DNA from: Erinaceus europaeus
Lineage: Eukaryota > Chordata > Mammalia > Eulipotyphla > Erinaceidae
NCBI RefSeq assembly: GCF_950295315.1
Contig: NC_080164.1
Span: forward strand, 54,779,451 to 54,843,450
Reading direction: 5' to 3'
Length of the DNA: 64,000 nucleotides
The notes beneath the pieces were generated by a model. That model searched no databases. It had not been told where the DNA came from and worked only from the letters and a program-made list of their open reading frames with translations. The position numbers were made by a program, and so were the translations under genes. Within the stretch, counting starts at the first letter, position 1. Each line of letters opens with the position of its first letter. Positions 31,512 through 42,529 of the stretch are shown in pieces.

Positions 31512-32150
31512 TTCTATCACGTTTTCTTTATTCACTTATTATTCAACAACAGATAGTTTCTATCTCTTGATAGTGTAAGCAGTGTTGTAATGAAATTTGG
31601 GGATGCAGCTATTTCTCTGACATAATGATATCACTTCCTTCAGATATATACCCAGAAATGGAATTGCATGGTCATATTGTAGTAGTAGCAGCAGGAACAG
31701 CAGCAGTTGTTCTCCTTCTCACCATCCTCCTCTAAAATTAAATTGGTAATTCTGTTTTTTTTTTATTTATTGAGGAATCGCCACTGTAGTTTCCATAGTG
31801 GCTAAACCAATTTACCTTCCCACCAGCAGTGCATAAGGGACCCTTTTCTCCATTTCCTTGCCAGTATTTGTCTCATCCTTTTTTTGATAATAGCCATCAT
31901 AACAAATGTGAGTGATGCCTCATTGTGCTTTTGATTTGAATTTCCGTAATGATTAGTCATGTTGAGCACATTTTCACACATATGTTGACCATTTGAATAT
32001 CTTCCTTGCAAAAATGTCCCTTAAGATCTCTTACCCATTTTAAAATTGTATTACTACTTTGCTCTTGAGTTGTATGAATATATATATATATATTTAGGTA
32101 TTAACCCCTTGTCAGATAAATGATTTGCAAATATTTCCTCCCACAAATTG

Positions 32151-32301
32151 CCGGGGTTTTTTTTGTTTGTTTGTTTGTTTGTTTTTTATCAGAGCACTGC
32201 TCAGCTCTGGCTTTTGGTGGTGCTGGTAATGAATTTGGGACCTTTGGTGCCTCAGGCATGGAAGACTTTTTGCATAACCATTATGCTATCTCCCCAGCCC
32301 T
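32151..32301 (-). repeat. SINE-D with (GTTT)n
   Basis: GTTTGTTTGTTTGTTTG at the tail side, then AGAGCACTGCTCAGCTCTGG, ending CATTATGCTATCTCCCC. Confidence 0.85.
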
Positions 32302-32419
32302 CTTTCTGTCTTGTTTATAATTTTTATTCTTATAGTTAATGAAAGCACTTCATTTCTCAGAAAAAAAAATAATGTGATGCTATGAACAGTGAATCCTGAC
32401 TTAAAAAAAAATTTTTTTT

Positions 32420-32452
32420 CAACAAGGGCAACAAAAGGGAATAAATAAATAT
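32420..32452 (+). repeat. 33-bp SINE-A tail fragment
   Basis: CAACAAGGGCAACAAAAGGG plus AATAAATAAAT only, directly abutting the T-run of the next L1. Confidence 0.75.
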
Positions 32453-32453
32453 A

Positions 32454-33207
32454 TTTTTTAATTTCTTTATTGGAGGACTAATGGTTTATAGTCAACAGTA
32501 AAATATAATACTTTGTATATGTGTAACATTTTCACATAACAGTTCAACCCCTGCTACGTCCTTCTCTGCCATGGTGTTACAGGCCTGAACCCCCACCCAC
32601 CACCCCAGAGTCTTTTACTTTGGTGTAGTACACCAACTCCAGTCCAAGTTCTACTTAGTGTTTTCCCTTCTGATCTTGTTTTTCAACTTCTGTCTATGAG
32701 TGGCATTATCCCATATTTATCCTTTTGTTTCTGAGTTATCTCACGTAACATGATTCCTTCAAGCTCCATCCAAGATGAGGTAAAGAAGATGAATCCACCA
32801 TTTTTAATTTTTAATAGCTGAGTAGTATTCCATTGTGTATATAGGCCACAGCTTACTGAGCCACTCATCTGTTGTTGGACATCTGGGTTGCTTCCAGGTT
32901 TTGACTATTACAAATTGTGCTGCTATGAACATGGGTATACACAAGTCTTTTTGGATAGGCATATTTGGTTGCTTAGGATATATCCCCAGGAGAGGAATTG
33001 CAGGGCCATAGGGTAGGTCCACTTCTAGCCTTCTGAGAGTTCTCCAGACTGCATAGGGGTTGGACCAATTGACATTGCCACCAGCAGTGCAGGAGGGCTC
33101 CTTTGTCCCCACAACCTCTCCAGCATTTATTGCCACTACCTTTTCTGATGTATGACATTCTCACAGGAGTGAAGTGCTATCTCATTGTCTTTATTTGCAT
33201 TTCTCCA
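32454..33207 (-). mobile_element. L1 type-2, 3' UTR and ORF2 C-terminus
   Basis: The minus strand encodes [14 protein letters not shown] in one frame and VDLPYGPAIPLLGIYPKQPN in another, so a frameshift (bases missing at ACTGCATAGGGG) separates them. CCTGACTT flanks both sides loosely. Confidence 0.86.
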
Positions 33208-33552
33208 ACTGAAGCCTGACTTTTTAAAATTTGTACATTTAGTTTTACAGTCTCGCCTTAAGAGAATTTTCAGTTTCAGTTCATCCACTCCTTTGTTCCT
33301 GTCCTCATCAGGGAGAGTTTCCTGTGGGTAACATGACTTAATCACTAGAGATTATAGGTGCTGTGCTGTGAGTTTCAAGGTACTATGTTTGGAATTTCCT
33401 GTTAGCATATGCCTAGTATAGACAAGCATCTCACAAGATTATCCTTGTCAAGTAAATTACTGAGGGCAAAGGATATATTTTGTTGTTAAGTCTGTAAATT
33501 GGTCTCAAAGTTATTGGAACCCTTTATTTCTGATTTAAACAAGTTTATATAA

Positions 33553-34120
33553 TGATTTTTTTTTTTTGCCTCCAGGGTTATCAGTGGGACTGGGTGCTGG
33601 CACTATTGCTGCTGGGGGCCATTTTTTCCATTTTTTATTGAATAGGACAGAGAGAAATTGAGAGGGGAGAGGAGATAGGAAAAGAGACACCTGGGAGCCG
33701 GGCGGTAGTGCAGCGGGTTAAGCGCACGTGGCGCAAAACGCAAGGACCAGCTTAAGGATCCCGGTTCGAGCCCCCGGCTCCCCACGTGCAGGGGAGTCAC
33801 TTCACAGGCGGTGAAGCAGGTCTGCAGGTGTCTATCTTTCTCTCCCTCTCTCTGTCTGCCCCTCCTCTCCCCATTTCTCTCTGTCCTAGCCAACAATGAT
33901 GACATCAATAACCACAACAATGTTAAACAAGGGCAACAAAAGGGAAAATAAATAAATATTTAAAAAATTAAAAAAAAAAAAAGAGACACCTGCAGACCTG
34001 TTTCACTGCTTGTGAAGCATCCTCCTGCAGGTGGGGAGCAGGGTCTCAAGCCCAGATCCTTGTGTGGGTCCTTGTGCTTAGCATGCACACTTAGCCGAGT
34101 GTGCTACCACCTGGCCCCCT
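33553..34120 (-). repeat. long SINE host, split
   Basis: The left part is the reversed long module (GCCTCCAGGGTTATCAGTGG); the right part ends GTGTGCTACCACCTGGCCCC. Confidence 0.85.
33693..33978 (+). repeat. SINE-A nested, opposite orientation
   Basis: Head GGGAGCCGGGCGGTAGTGCA. AAAAGAGACACCT at 33680-33692 and 33979-33991. Confidence 0.93.
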
Positions 34121-35219
34121 GATTTTCATTTTTTAAAGTGGATTTTTTTCCTAATGTTTCAGTCTTCACTTCAGGGAAAACCATCATATGCTGTTCTATA
34201 TCATATAAAGTGTTTGACTTTAGCTTAAACTCTTAACTGCAAGTTTTTATGTCTGCTTGTCTGGTGGACATCTCTACCCAAATTTCCCCCAAATATTTTA
34301 AATTCATCTTGTGCCAAATTAGATCTTCTTTGATTTCTGTTTTGGGTGGGTCACAGTTTAGATAATGGGAATCACTTTTCCTTCCCATTCACTTGACACT
34401 GAAATGACAAAAAAAGATTTACTTATGAGACAGAAAGTGAGAGAGGAGGGAGAAAGAGGACCAGAGCACTGCACAATTCTGGCATAAGGTGGTGCTAGAC
34501 TCTTGCTGAGTCTCAGTCATGGTGGTACTCTAACAGACAATCTCCACAGACCTCTTATCTGAATTATTATATTGCTTTGATTGGTTTTTCAGCCTTGGTC
34601 TTTGCAAAACCTCCAATTGTATCTTTACCTTGCTATTCCTACTACCTGGCCTAAATGTTAACCGTGCATAGGTAGTTAATAACCTCTAATAACAGTGGCA
34701 GTTGTCAATTTTTATTGAGTCTATGTGGTATCATGAGGTTTTATTACTGTTTTCTCTAAATGTTCACAAGGTGGGTATAGTTATATTACAGAGGAAGAAA
34801 GTCACAGAAGGTAAGTTTTTTAAGTAAGGTTTGTCATTGGTAAATCATGGAACTAGGGTTGCAACCTTTCAGCCTGCTAACATTTAGTAGTAAGCTGCCC
34901 TATTTTCTTCCAGGTTTATCAGTGAGTCTTAGCTTGGCATATAGAATCCTCTAGGATGTGATTCCTGTTAATCTCTTTAGTTCACCTACTACCACACTGA
35001 AATCCTTTCCATCACATGCCACTCTCTGACACCATGTACACCCTGTCTGACCGTTCCAGACTAGTAGCTTTGAACTTGACTACTTTATTTATGCTATTTC
35101 TTCATTCATGCTATTAGACCCTCCTCCTATCATTTCTCCTAGTCATTCATGTAGTCGTGTAAAACACTACTTGCATTGTTTTTTCAAGTTGGGCTGGTTG
35201 GCCTTTGCTCAGTCTTCCT
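34121..35219. other. intron 5, mostly unassigned
   Basis: Single-copy-looking sequence. 34409-34545 (GAGAGAGGAGGGAGAAAGAG, CAGAGCACTGCACAATTCTG) may be an old SINE. No exon signal. Confidence 0.45.
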
Positions 35220-35354
35220 GCTTTCCTTCCTTCCTTTTTCTTTACCAGAGCATTGCTCATCTCTGGCTTATGGTGTGCTGGGGTTTGAACATGAGACCTT
35301 TGATGCTTCAGGCATGAAGTCTTTTTCATAACCATATGCTATCTCCTCAACCCT
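35220..35354 (-). repeat. SINE-D
   Basis: CCAGAGCATTGCTCATCTCT through CATAACCATATGCTATCTCC. Confidence 0.84.
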
Positions 35355-35360
35355 CTCCAA

Positions 35361-35703
35361 ATTTTTTTTTTTTTTTTTGGCCTCCAGGGTTATTGCTGGG
35401 GCTCAGTGCCTGCACTATGAATCCACTGCTCCTGGAGGCCATTTTTTCCCATTTTGTTTCCCTTGTTATTGTTAGTGTTGTCATTGCTGCTGTTTTTGTT
35501 GGAGAGGACAGAGAAATTGAGAGAGGATGGGAAGACGGGGGTGAGAGACCTGCTTCACTAGAGACACTACTTCACACCTGCAGACCTGCTTCACTGCTTG
35601 TGAAGCGACCCCCCTGCGGGTGGGGAGCCGGGGCTCGAACCCGGATCCATACTCTGGTCCTTGGGCTTCACACCACCTGCGCTTAGCCCACTGCACTACC
35701 ACC
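35361..35703 (-). repeat. SINE-A, long
   Basis: Reverse copy with an extra CACTAGAGACACTACTTCAC-like partial duplication in the middle (about 35553-35577). Confidence 0.86.
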
Positions 35704-35858
35704 TTTATACACCTATTTTTGTTTCTACCACATAGTGTAGAAATTATCTAGTGATTTCTCTTCTAGCTAGTTACTTTCAATGTGGGGTCAAATCATTGAG
35801 TTTCTAGCACTTAAAACAATATTTGGCACAGAGAGGTTAATACATTTTGCTTATTGTG

Positions 35859-36003
35859 GCTAGGTGATGGGTCACCTGGTTCAGTACACGTTACAGTGCA
35901 CAAAGACCCAGGTTCAAGCCCCCATCCCAATCTGCAAGTAGAAAGCTTTGCTACCAGTGAGGCAGTGCTTCAGATGTCTTACTCTCTCTTTCAATTTTCC
36001 TTA
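35859..36003 (+). repeat. SINE-B
   Basis: GGTGATGGGTCACCTGGTTC head, CTCTCTCTTTCAATTTTCC tail. Confidence 0.76.
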
Positions 36004-36013
36004 TTTGTTTATT

Positions 36014-36475
36014 GCCTCCAGGATTATCACTGGGGCTTGATGTCTGCACTTCATATCCACTGCTTCTGCAGCCATTTTTTCTTTTTTTTTTTTTAAAGAT
36101 TTTATTTATTTATTTATGAGAAGATAGGAGGAAAGAGAAAGAACCAGACATCACTCTGGCACATGTGCTGCTGGGGATCGAACTCAGGATCTCATGCTTG
36201 AGAGTCCAAAGCTTTACCACTGCGCCACCTCCCGGACCACAGCCATTTTTTCAATTTTTTTTTGGGGGGGGGACTAGGACAGAGGGAAATTGAGAAGGGA
36301 GGGGAAGGCAAGGAGAGAGAAAGACACCTGCAGACCTCTTTCACCACTTGTGAAGTGACTCCTCCCCTGCCCCCCCCCCACCACAGGTGGGGAGTAGGGG
36401 CTCAATCCTTGTGCAAGTCCCTGTGCTTTGTACTGTGTTCGCTTAACCATGTAAGCCACTGCCTGGTCCCCTCTC
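36014..36475 (-). repeat. long SINE split by a SINE-C
   Basis: GCCTCCAGGATTATCACTGG at left; GTAAGCCACTGCCTGGTCCC at right. A C-run expansion lies near 36370-36380. Confidence 0.84.
36082..36240 (-). repeat. SINE-C nested
   Basis: AGCCATTTTTTC at 36070-36081 and 36241-36252. Confidence 0.92.
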
Positions 36476-36774
36476 TCCCTCTGTCTCCCCTGCCCCTGTC
36501 AGTTTCTGGCTGTCCCTATCCAATAAAGACAATAAAAAGTTTGCTTATTAACCAAAACTGTGAAGTATTATTATCAAGTTAGCCAGATAATGACTTTACA
36601 TTTCCACCTGGGATTAGCGCAGTATGAGAACACTACCTTGACATGTTATTGATGAGATCAGCATTAATAAGCAGCTAGTTTTGCCATACTGTGAGTTCTG
36701 TTTCTAATCATCAGAGAAAATGGCAAAATAAATGCTGTATATAAAAGAAAACCCATAAAGACATTTTTGAATTT

Positions 36775-36876
36775 TTTTTAAATTACAGTGGTATAGTTCC
36801 ACACCACACCCACTGTCACAGTTCAACCCCCATTGGACAGGCCATGTTGGTGTACAGAAAGAAGTCTTGTTATTTA
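36775..36876 (-). repeat. possible L1 3' UTR scrap
   Basis: GTATAGTTCCACACCACACC and AGTTCAACCCCCATTGGACA are reminiscent of L1 3' ends. Short and uncertain. Confidence 0.35.
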
Positions 36877-37220
36877 TTTTTTTCCCTCCAGGGTTATTGC
36901 TGGGCTTGGTGCCTGCACCATGAATCCACCGCTCCTGGAGGCCATTTTCCCCCCTTTTTGTTGCCCTTGTTGTAGCCTCGTTGTGGTTATTATTATTGCC
37001 ATTGTTGATGTTGTTCGTTGTTGGATAGGACAGAGAGAAATGGAGAGAGGAGGGGAAGACAGAGAGGGGGAGAGAAAGATAGACACCTGCAGACCTGCTT
37101 CACCGCCTGTGAAGCGACTCCCCTGCAGGTGGGGAGCCGGGGGCTCGAACTGGGATCCTTACGCCGGTCCCTGCGCTTTGCGCCACATGCGCTTAACCCA
37201 CTGCGCCACCGCCCGACCCC
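36877..37220 (-). repeat. SINE-A, long, near-consensus
   Basis: Intact copy closely matching 27105-27450 (GTAGCCTCGTTGTGGTTATT segment), head CGCCACCGCCCGACCCCC. Confidence 0.93.
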
Positions 37221-37419
37221 CATATTTATTTTATTTATTATTGGATGGAGACAGAAATTGAGAGGGGAGGAGAAGATAGGAAGAAAGAGAGGCAGACACC
37301 TGCAGCTCTGCTTCACCACTCATGAAGCTTTCCCCCTGCAGGTGGGGACTAGGGGCTTGAACCTGGATCCTTGTACACTGTAATGTATGCACTTAACCAG
37401 GTGCACCACCGCCTGGCCC
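37221..37419 (-). repeat. SINE-B
   Basis: Abuts the previous SINE directly; ends GGTGCACCACCGCCTGGCCCC. Confidence 0.88.
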
Positions 37420-37555
37420 CAAAAATATTTTTATTATTAATTTATGAGGGAGAGAGACCTAGACTGTCAGTTCTGGCCCTGGAGATTGACCCTGGGGCCT
37501 CAGAGCCTCAGACTTGAAGCCTTTTGTGTAAGGATTATACTGCCACTGCAGCCTG
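37420..37555 (-). repeat. SINE-D-like
   Basis: GACTGTCAGTTCTGGCCCTG and GAGCCTCAGACTTGAAGCC suggest a diverged class D copy. Confidence 0.5.
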
Positions 37556-37572
37556 AAAATAAATTTCCTTTT

Positions 37573-37813
37573 TTGGGGGGCCGGGTGGTGGTGCATCTGG
37601 TTGAACACACATGTTACAGTGTGCAAGGACCTAGGCTTGAGCTTCCCCATCCCCTATGCCAGATCCCCACCTGCAGGGGGAGAGCTTCAACAAGTGGTGA
37701 AGCAGGGCTGCAGGTGTCTTTCTGTCTCTCTCCCTATCACCCCCTTCCTTCTCAATTTCTGGCTGTGTCTATCCAATAAAAAAATAAGGATAATAAAATA
37801 AGTAAATAAATAT
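37573..37813 (+). repeat. SINE-B
   Basis: GGGGGGCCGGGTGGTGGTGC head, CAATTTCTGGCTGTGTCTAT tail. It has an extra CCCCTATGCCAGATC segment. Confidence 0.88.
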
Positions 37814-37951
37814 TTCTTCAGACCAGGGCACTGATTATGAACAAATTTTCATCTTTAATTACTATTTTGGTTTCTTGAAGAAACAGAGCTAATTTTTCTT
37901 GCAGAGTTTTAATAGTAAAATAATCACATGCTGATTTTTTATGTCACTCTT

Positions 37952-38138
37952 TTAATATTTATTTATTGGCTAGAGACAGCAAACTTGAGAGGGGGTAGGT
38001 AGAGAGGAGAGAAACACCTGCAATACTGCCTCACTACTCGAAAAGCTTTCCCCCTGCAGGTGGGGATGGGGGCTTGAACCTGGGTCTTTGCTCATTGTAT
38101 ATGTATGTTCGACTGTGTGTGCCACCACCTGGCCCCCA
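37952..38138 (-). repeat. SINE-B
   Basis: Reverse copy ending GTGTGCCACCACCTGGCCCCC. Confidence 0.86.
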
Positions 38139-38565
38139 TATGCTTGTTTTAACTATCATTCTCATGTCACATTCTTTTAAAATTATTTTTTCATCATGAA
38201 AGGCAAGGGGGAAATGTTTGTTTCATTTAGGAAAAATTATGTACTACAGGAGCCAATATAAAATCTTAAAAGATAATTCTGAAACAGAGTGACTAGCAAT
38301 TATTCACCATTGTTTTGATTTTGTTTATATAAGTTGATATATTTTTCCAATCTATTTTGCTGCAACTTTTCTGCTAATTTAATAAATTTACAGTTTTATG
38401 CATTACTCATTTAGAAGTGTTTATTGTGGTCTTGCTGTTGTTGAGTTGTTCCCTACCAGAGTAAGCCTATGCTTTTTTGGAAATCTCAGACTTTATTGAC
38501 TGAGTAGATGCATCAATGTATTTTTTTTTTAAAGATTGTGGGTGGGTGGTTTTTTTTGTTTGTTT

Positions 38566-38935
38566 GTTTTTGTTACCAGGGTTATTGCTATGACTCAATG
38601 CCTGCACAATGACTTTACCACCCCTAATGGCTCCCCTCAACCCCATTGGCTAGAGGCAGAGGGAAATTGAGAGGGAAGGAGAAGAGAGAAAGATACCTGC
38701 AGCACTACTTCACCAGTCATGAAGAATCCTCTTTGCATGTGGGGGCCAGGAGCTTGAAATGGGTCCTTGTGCACTCAACCATGTGTGCCACTGCCCAGCC
38801 ACCCCCTTGGCCATTTTAAAAAAAGGTATCTTCCCTCTCTCCCTTATCTTCTCTCCCACACTTCTCTCTCTGAACCTGGGTCTTTGCACATAGTGACATG
38901 TGTGCTCTCCTGGGTGTGCTACCATCCAACCTGTA
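38566..38935 (-). repeat. long SINE-B and an adjoining partial SINE-B
   Basis: The first (38566-38804) runs from TACCAGGGTTATTGCTATGA to CACTGCCCAGCCACCCCC. The second (38805-38935) lacks its centre and ends GTGTGCTACCATCCAACC. Confidence 0.7.
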
Positions 38936-40114
38936 ATGAAAGTTTATGAACACCAGCTTTGATAGTGCCATTTTAATCTTTTTTTATAATTAATCTAGTT
39001 AAATTAGAATATACTGTTTTAACACATTCAGAATTTGTTTATTCTGCTTTAAAGCTCTTCTGATCTTCTCATTGCTCTGCCTTTTAATTCACTAAGACTT
39101 GCCTGTTGGTGTTCATAATAGCCCTGGGATACATTTTTACCTACTTTTCTAAAAATTGTTACCCATAGTGGGTGTATTTTAGTGGCAGCTTGAGTACATC
39201 TTTTTCAGATTTCCTAAGTGTTAAGAAACGTGCTGGTAATAATTTTATCCATCACAATCAGTTTTTGCTATTATAATTTCTCCCAAGCAGGATTAGTCTC
39301 CTGGTCCCCAATGATGGAATCTTTGGGACAGACGTCTGACTTCTTCATTGTTGAAATCACATTTTCCATTCACACCTCAGGATGGTCACTTAGAGAAACC
39401 AGTATGGTGGAACAGAAAAGACTCAGGAAAGAATCAAAAGACTTAGTTATAACACTCAATTTCCTGGTGACATTAAGTAAATCTTTAAACCTCACTGAAG
39501 TGGGAGAGTTTCTTGGTTTTCTTATTTGTTATATTTGAGGGTCAGACTGTGTGCTCTCAAATTCTTTCCAATATGGGATGCCATCAATGCACTGGAAATG
39601 GCCATCCTTAGTCACCTTGTTTTAGTTGGAGGTCCATATGGTAATTCTTGGCCTTACACAATTTTACAACCACTCATAGAAGCTAACAGTGTATTAAAGC
39701 GAAGCACTGCTGTGATCCCTGAGCATCTTGTGGCTCCATAAAAATATCATGAGCTATGCTAAACTTTGGACTTGCAAAATTTTCACAGGTTTCAAAACCA
39801 GGAAATAATGCTTTGAGATGTAAAACAGTTCTAATTTTGTGTTTTTTGCTGTATTCCTTGATTCCTCCACAGAGTAAACATCATAACACTATGGCTTTAT
39901 CATCTTCAACAGAAATACAGATATGGTAAAGAGTAAAAATTACAGTAGGCCTATAAAATAAAAACCTTCGGAGGTACCAGGAATTCCATATAATGTACCC
40001 CCCCCAATCATCCCACTCCCCAGATTAAAGTTCCATACTGGAGCTTTTAGACTATCATTTTTAATGGAAGTTTGAACTTTCGTGCTTCTCTAAAAAGGTT
40101 TGTCTTTCCTATAG
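38936..40114. other. intron 5, unique stretch before exon 6
   Basis: About 1.2 kb without recognisable repeats. A 106-codon open stretch at 39218-39538 has no homology I recognise and no splice context. Confidence 0.55.
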
Positions 40115-40269
40115 AAAAATGCAAGAATGGCAGCAGAAAAGCATTATTCTAATACCTTAAAAGCTCTAGGAATATCTGATGAGTTTGTTTCAAAGAAAGG
40201 CCAAAATGGAAAAATATTTGAGTCATTCAACAATCAAGAGATGAAGAGTTTCACTGAAGATAAAGAAAG
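40115..40269 (+). CDS. FAM161A: FAM161A exon 6
   Basis: The acceptor is CCTATAG and the donor AAAG|GTAACA. The 155 nt begin in phase 0 and leave two bases. The encoded sequence NARMAAEKHYSNTLKALGIS then DEFVSKKGQ is almost invariant between this genome and human. The following part (SFNNQEMKSFTEDKE) is more variable, which matches the poorly conserved C-terminal tail. Intron 5, before it, is the longest in the window (10.2 kb). Confidence 0.95.
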
Positions 40270-40699
40270 GTAACATATATAAGATGTCTGAATGGTTTAC
40301 CTTTGAAAAAAATTTATCTGCAAGAAAGCATAAAATTTTGATCTACAGTATTTTTAAAAGGTCTTTTACTTAATGGAAATACATATGAAATGTTGTAAAA
40401 GCACTGATGTTTAACATGTTTGATATACTCAAAATACTGGTGATGAAGTGTTTGTAAAGCAAAATAACTTAAATGTTTGACATAATGAAAATAGTGATGT
40501 ACTTTAGTGTCAAGTTTTGAAATAAATTATTTTTCAGAGGAATATTTAATTTCCACTTGGCACTTTTTATAGAGTTTTTGTTTATTTTTTATAAATTGGA
40601 GTTCATACTCTTAAGGAAGACTGGCATCACAGTGACATGCATTGCAGTGGGTTTATTTACTTTTAAACCAAAGAAAGATTGATAAATTTCTTCCTGTAG

Positions 40700-40832
40700 C
40701 TCTAATGAAGAAGAAATAATAGAAGGAGAGAATGAGGAAGAAAATTATTTTATTGACTCCAACAGCCAAGAATCTTGCAAAGAAAAAGATGAAGCTGATG
40801 AAGAAAGTGGAGAAGGGGAGTCAGTCTGTTGA
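40700..40832 (+). CDS. FAM161A: FAM161A exon 7 (terminal) with stop codon
   Basis: After a TTCCTGTAG acceptor the exon completes a Ser codon and encodes a very acidic tail with NEEENYFIDSNSQESCKEKD and EADEESGEGESVC, ending at TGA 40830-40832. Human FAM161A has the same acidic ending with a few more residues, so this C-terminus looks shortened by about three or four residues. A polyadenylation hexamer begins two bases after the stop. Intron 6 is only 430 nt and lacks recognisable repeats. Confidence 0.93.
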
Positions 40833-40834
40833 AA

Positions 40835-40840
40835 AATAAA
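40835..40840 (+). promoter_or_regulatory. AATAAA two bases after the FAM161A stop
   Basis: The canonical hexamer lies almost against the TGA (40830-40832). Use of this site would leave a 3' UTR of only about 20-30 nt. Whether it is used cannot be told from sequence. Confidence 0.45.
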
Positions 40841-40938
40841 ATGTAATCAGAAGTATCTTCTCTCTGGTTCATGACTGTTTTGCAGTACTGGATATCAGAA
40901 ATCACATTTATATATTATGAGCACAGTGGGAATCTTCT

Positions 40939-40944
40939 AATAAA
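40939..40944 (+). promoter_or_regulatory. AATAAA, likely FAM161A poly(A) signal
   Basis: A second canonical hexamer 107 nt past the stop, in repeat-free sequence ahead of the first SINE. It is a reasonable main site for a short 3' UTR. Confidence 0.45.
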
Positions 40945-41122
40945 TTCAAGGCACTTGAGCAAAGTCATTCGTATTCTGAAAAGTCCAAATCCAGCTAGTT
41001 GGATGTATAGAGTAAAATTTTGCCTATTCAGTCTTCAAAGTCACTACTCATGGACTGTTTGAAATTTTGATTGTGTATTTTTTAAAGCTTTTGAGAATCA
41101 CAGTGATCAAAAACTGCTTATG

Positions 41123-41317
41123 GGGGGCCAGGTGGTGGCACACCTGGTTAAGCACTCACATTATAGTATGCAAGGACCCAGGTTCAAGCCCCTGGTCCCC
41201 ACCTGCATGAGGGAAGCTTCATAAGTGGTGAAGCAGGGCTGCAGGTGTCTATCTCCTCCCCCTCTCAATTTCTCTCTGTTTCTATCAAATAATAAATTGA
41301 AATTAAAATATTTTTAA
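41123..41317 (+). repeat. SINE-B downstream of the FAM161A stop
   Basis: GGGGGGCCAGGTGGTGGCAC head. AAAACTGCTTATG and AAAACTGTTTATG flank it. Confidence 0.9.
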
Positions 41318-41439
41318 AAACTGTTTATGTTATAAAATCTGCATTCATTAATTTTGGTAGAACAGTGATAGCATCAAGAGCAGAGAGCATTGGTCTTTCT
41401 TTAATGATCTGAATTTTTTTTTTTTGGAAAGCATGAATC

Positions 41440-41445
41440 AATAAA
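41440..41445 (+). promoter_or_regulatory. AATAAA, distal poly(A) candidate
   Basis: Canonical hexamer about 0.6 kb past the stop, beyond the SINE-B at 41123-41317. Its use would carry that SINE in the 3' UTR. Confidence 0.35.
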
Positions 41446-41638
41446 TATTTTTAAATTATACTATTTCCCATTATTTGTCTCTGTAGTACCTTTTACACAA
41501 TGAATTCTCAAACATGCTTTAGAGAATGTTAAAATTCCTTATCTGTGTTATTTTTTAAAAATCAGTAAAATATGTAAAAAGTAGATTCTTACAAATTACT
41601 TTCATTTTTACACAGAGCATTTATTGTTTATTAAAAAG

Positions 41639-41800
41639 AGTTGCACACCTGGTTAAGCACACATGTTCAGGCCCCCAGTCCTCATTTGTGGGGGTGGAGG
41701 AGGAAGTTTCAAGAGCAGTGAAGCAGTGCTATATGTGTCTATCTCCTCCACTCCTCTTAATTTCTCACTATTCAATATGTAATAAAATTTTTAAAAATTA
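41639..41800 (+). repeat. SINE-B, 5'-truncated
   Basis: Starts within the head at TTGCACACCTGGTTAAGCAC and lacks the ACAAGGACCC part. Confidence 0.78.
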
Positions 41801-41802
41801 TT

Positions 41803-41956
41803 TATGAGAGAGAGGATAAAGATTTATTTATGAGAGGAGAGGGAGAAAAGGAAAGAACCAGTACATCAATCTGGAACATTCAATGCCAGGGATCAAACTC
41901 AGGACCTCACACTTCCAAGTCTCGACACTAGCAACTACACCACCTCCTGGGCCACT
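41803..41956 (-). repeat. SINE-C
   Basis: Reverse copy ending ACCACCTCCTGGGCCAC. Confidence 0.8.
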
Positions 41957-41994
41957 TGTTTGCTATTAAGTTATTCATACCCTCACTTTTTATC

Positions 41995-42330
41995 TCTATT
42001 TTCTTCTTAAGTTTTTTTTTTTCCAAGTATATTTCTGGACCTCTGAGCCTGCACAGTTCCATCTCTGCCAGTGAATTTTTTTTTTTTAAGTGGGTAAAGG
42101 AAAGAAATGAGGGGGACATGGAAGCACTGCTAAACCACTCCTGAAACTTAGTTGTGCAGATGCCTTCATGTGGTTGACAAGGACATGATCCCAGATCTGT
42201 GCATATAATAAATAGATAAATAAAATAAATAATATGTATAATATAAATACTATTTATAATAAATAAACATAATAAATCTGTGCATATAATAAATAGATCT
42301 GTGAGTTCTACCTGGTAAACCATCTCCTCC
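41995..42330 (-). repeat. unclassified SINE with AT-rich expansion
   Basis: Same class as 24404-24667. Inside it, ATCTGTGCATATAATAAATA occurs near 42196 and again near 42275, separated by AATAAATA-type simple sequence. Confidence 0.55.
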
Positions 42331-42529
42331 CCTTCCCGATTATTTTTGAGATATAAATTATTAGAAAAGTCTTGGGATATCCTGGGAGGTAGCACAGTGA
42401 GCAAAATGTTATGAACACACATGCATGACATTCCCTCATCACATGACAGTAATGCACGGGTTCTCTCTGTATGTGTCTCTCTTATGTTCTCTCATTACTA
42501 AATGAATAAGCCTTTTTTTAAAAAAAGAT

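Larger units (their letters stand above)
30240..32145 (-). mobile_element. ancient mammalian L1 (ORF2 3' part and 3' UTR)
   Basis: Reads in reverse like old, mammal-wide L1M copies: TGGAGATATAATTGACATAT, GGTAACCACAAATCTGC, GATATATACCCAGAAATGGA, CACCAGCAGTGCATAAGGGA. It is interrupted by three SINEs and a short AGC/AGT-rich insert near 31680-31710. Confidence 0.78.
1..41445 (+). other. FAM161A: FAM161A locus, intron 1 through 3' UTR (exon 1 missing)
   Basis: Six exons on the + strand join into one uninterrupted frame. In order they are 236, 1152, 168, 100, 155 and 133 nt, with boundary phases 0/2/2/2/0/2, and all use canonical AG and GT sites. The protein matches what I recall of human FAM161A along its whole length after residue ~61. 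The window encodes 647 residues, and adding the human exon 1 share gives about 708, against 716 for the long human isoform. FAM161A localises to centrioles, basal bodies and the photoreceptor connecting cilium, binds microtubules, and loss causes human RP28 (family knowledge). Exon 1 with the promoter and CpG island must lie upstream: nothing in 1-10626 looks like a GC-rich first exon. All sizeable intronic L1 copies (introns 2, 3 and 5, and most of intron 1) are antisense to the gene. Confidence 0.93.

Noticed and set aside
39218..39538. 106-codon frame in intron 5 near FAM161A exon 6
   Set aside because: No recognisable homology, no splice sites fitting the FAM161A phases, and no repeat-derived motif. 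Length alone is not evidence.
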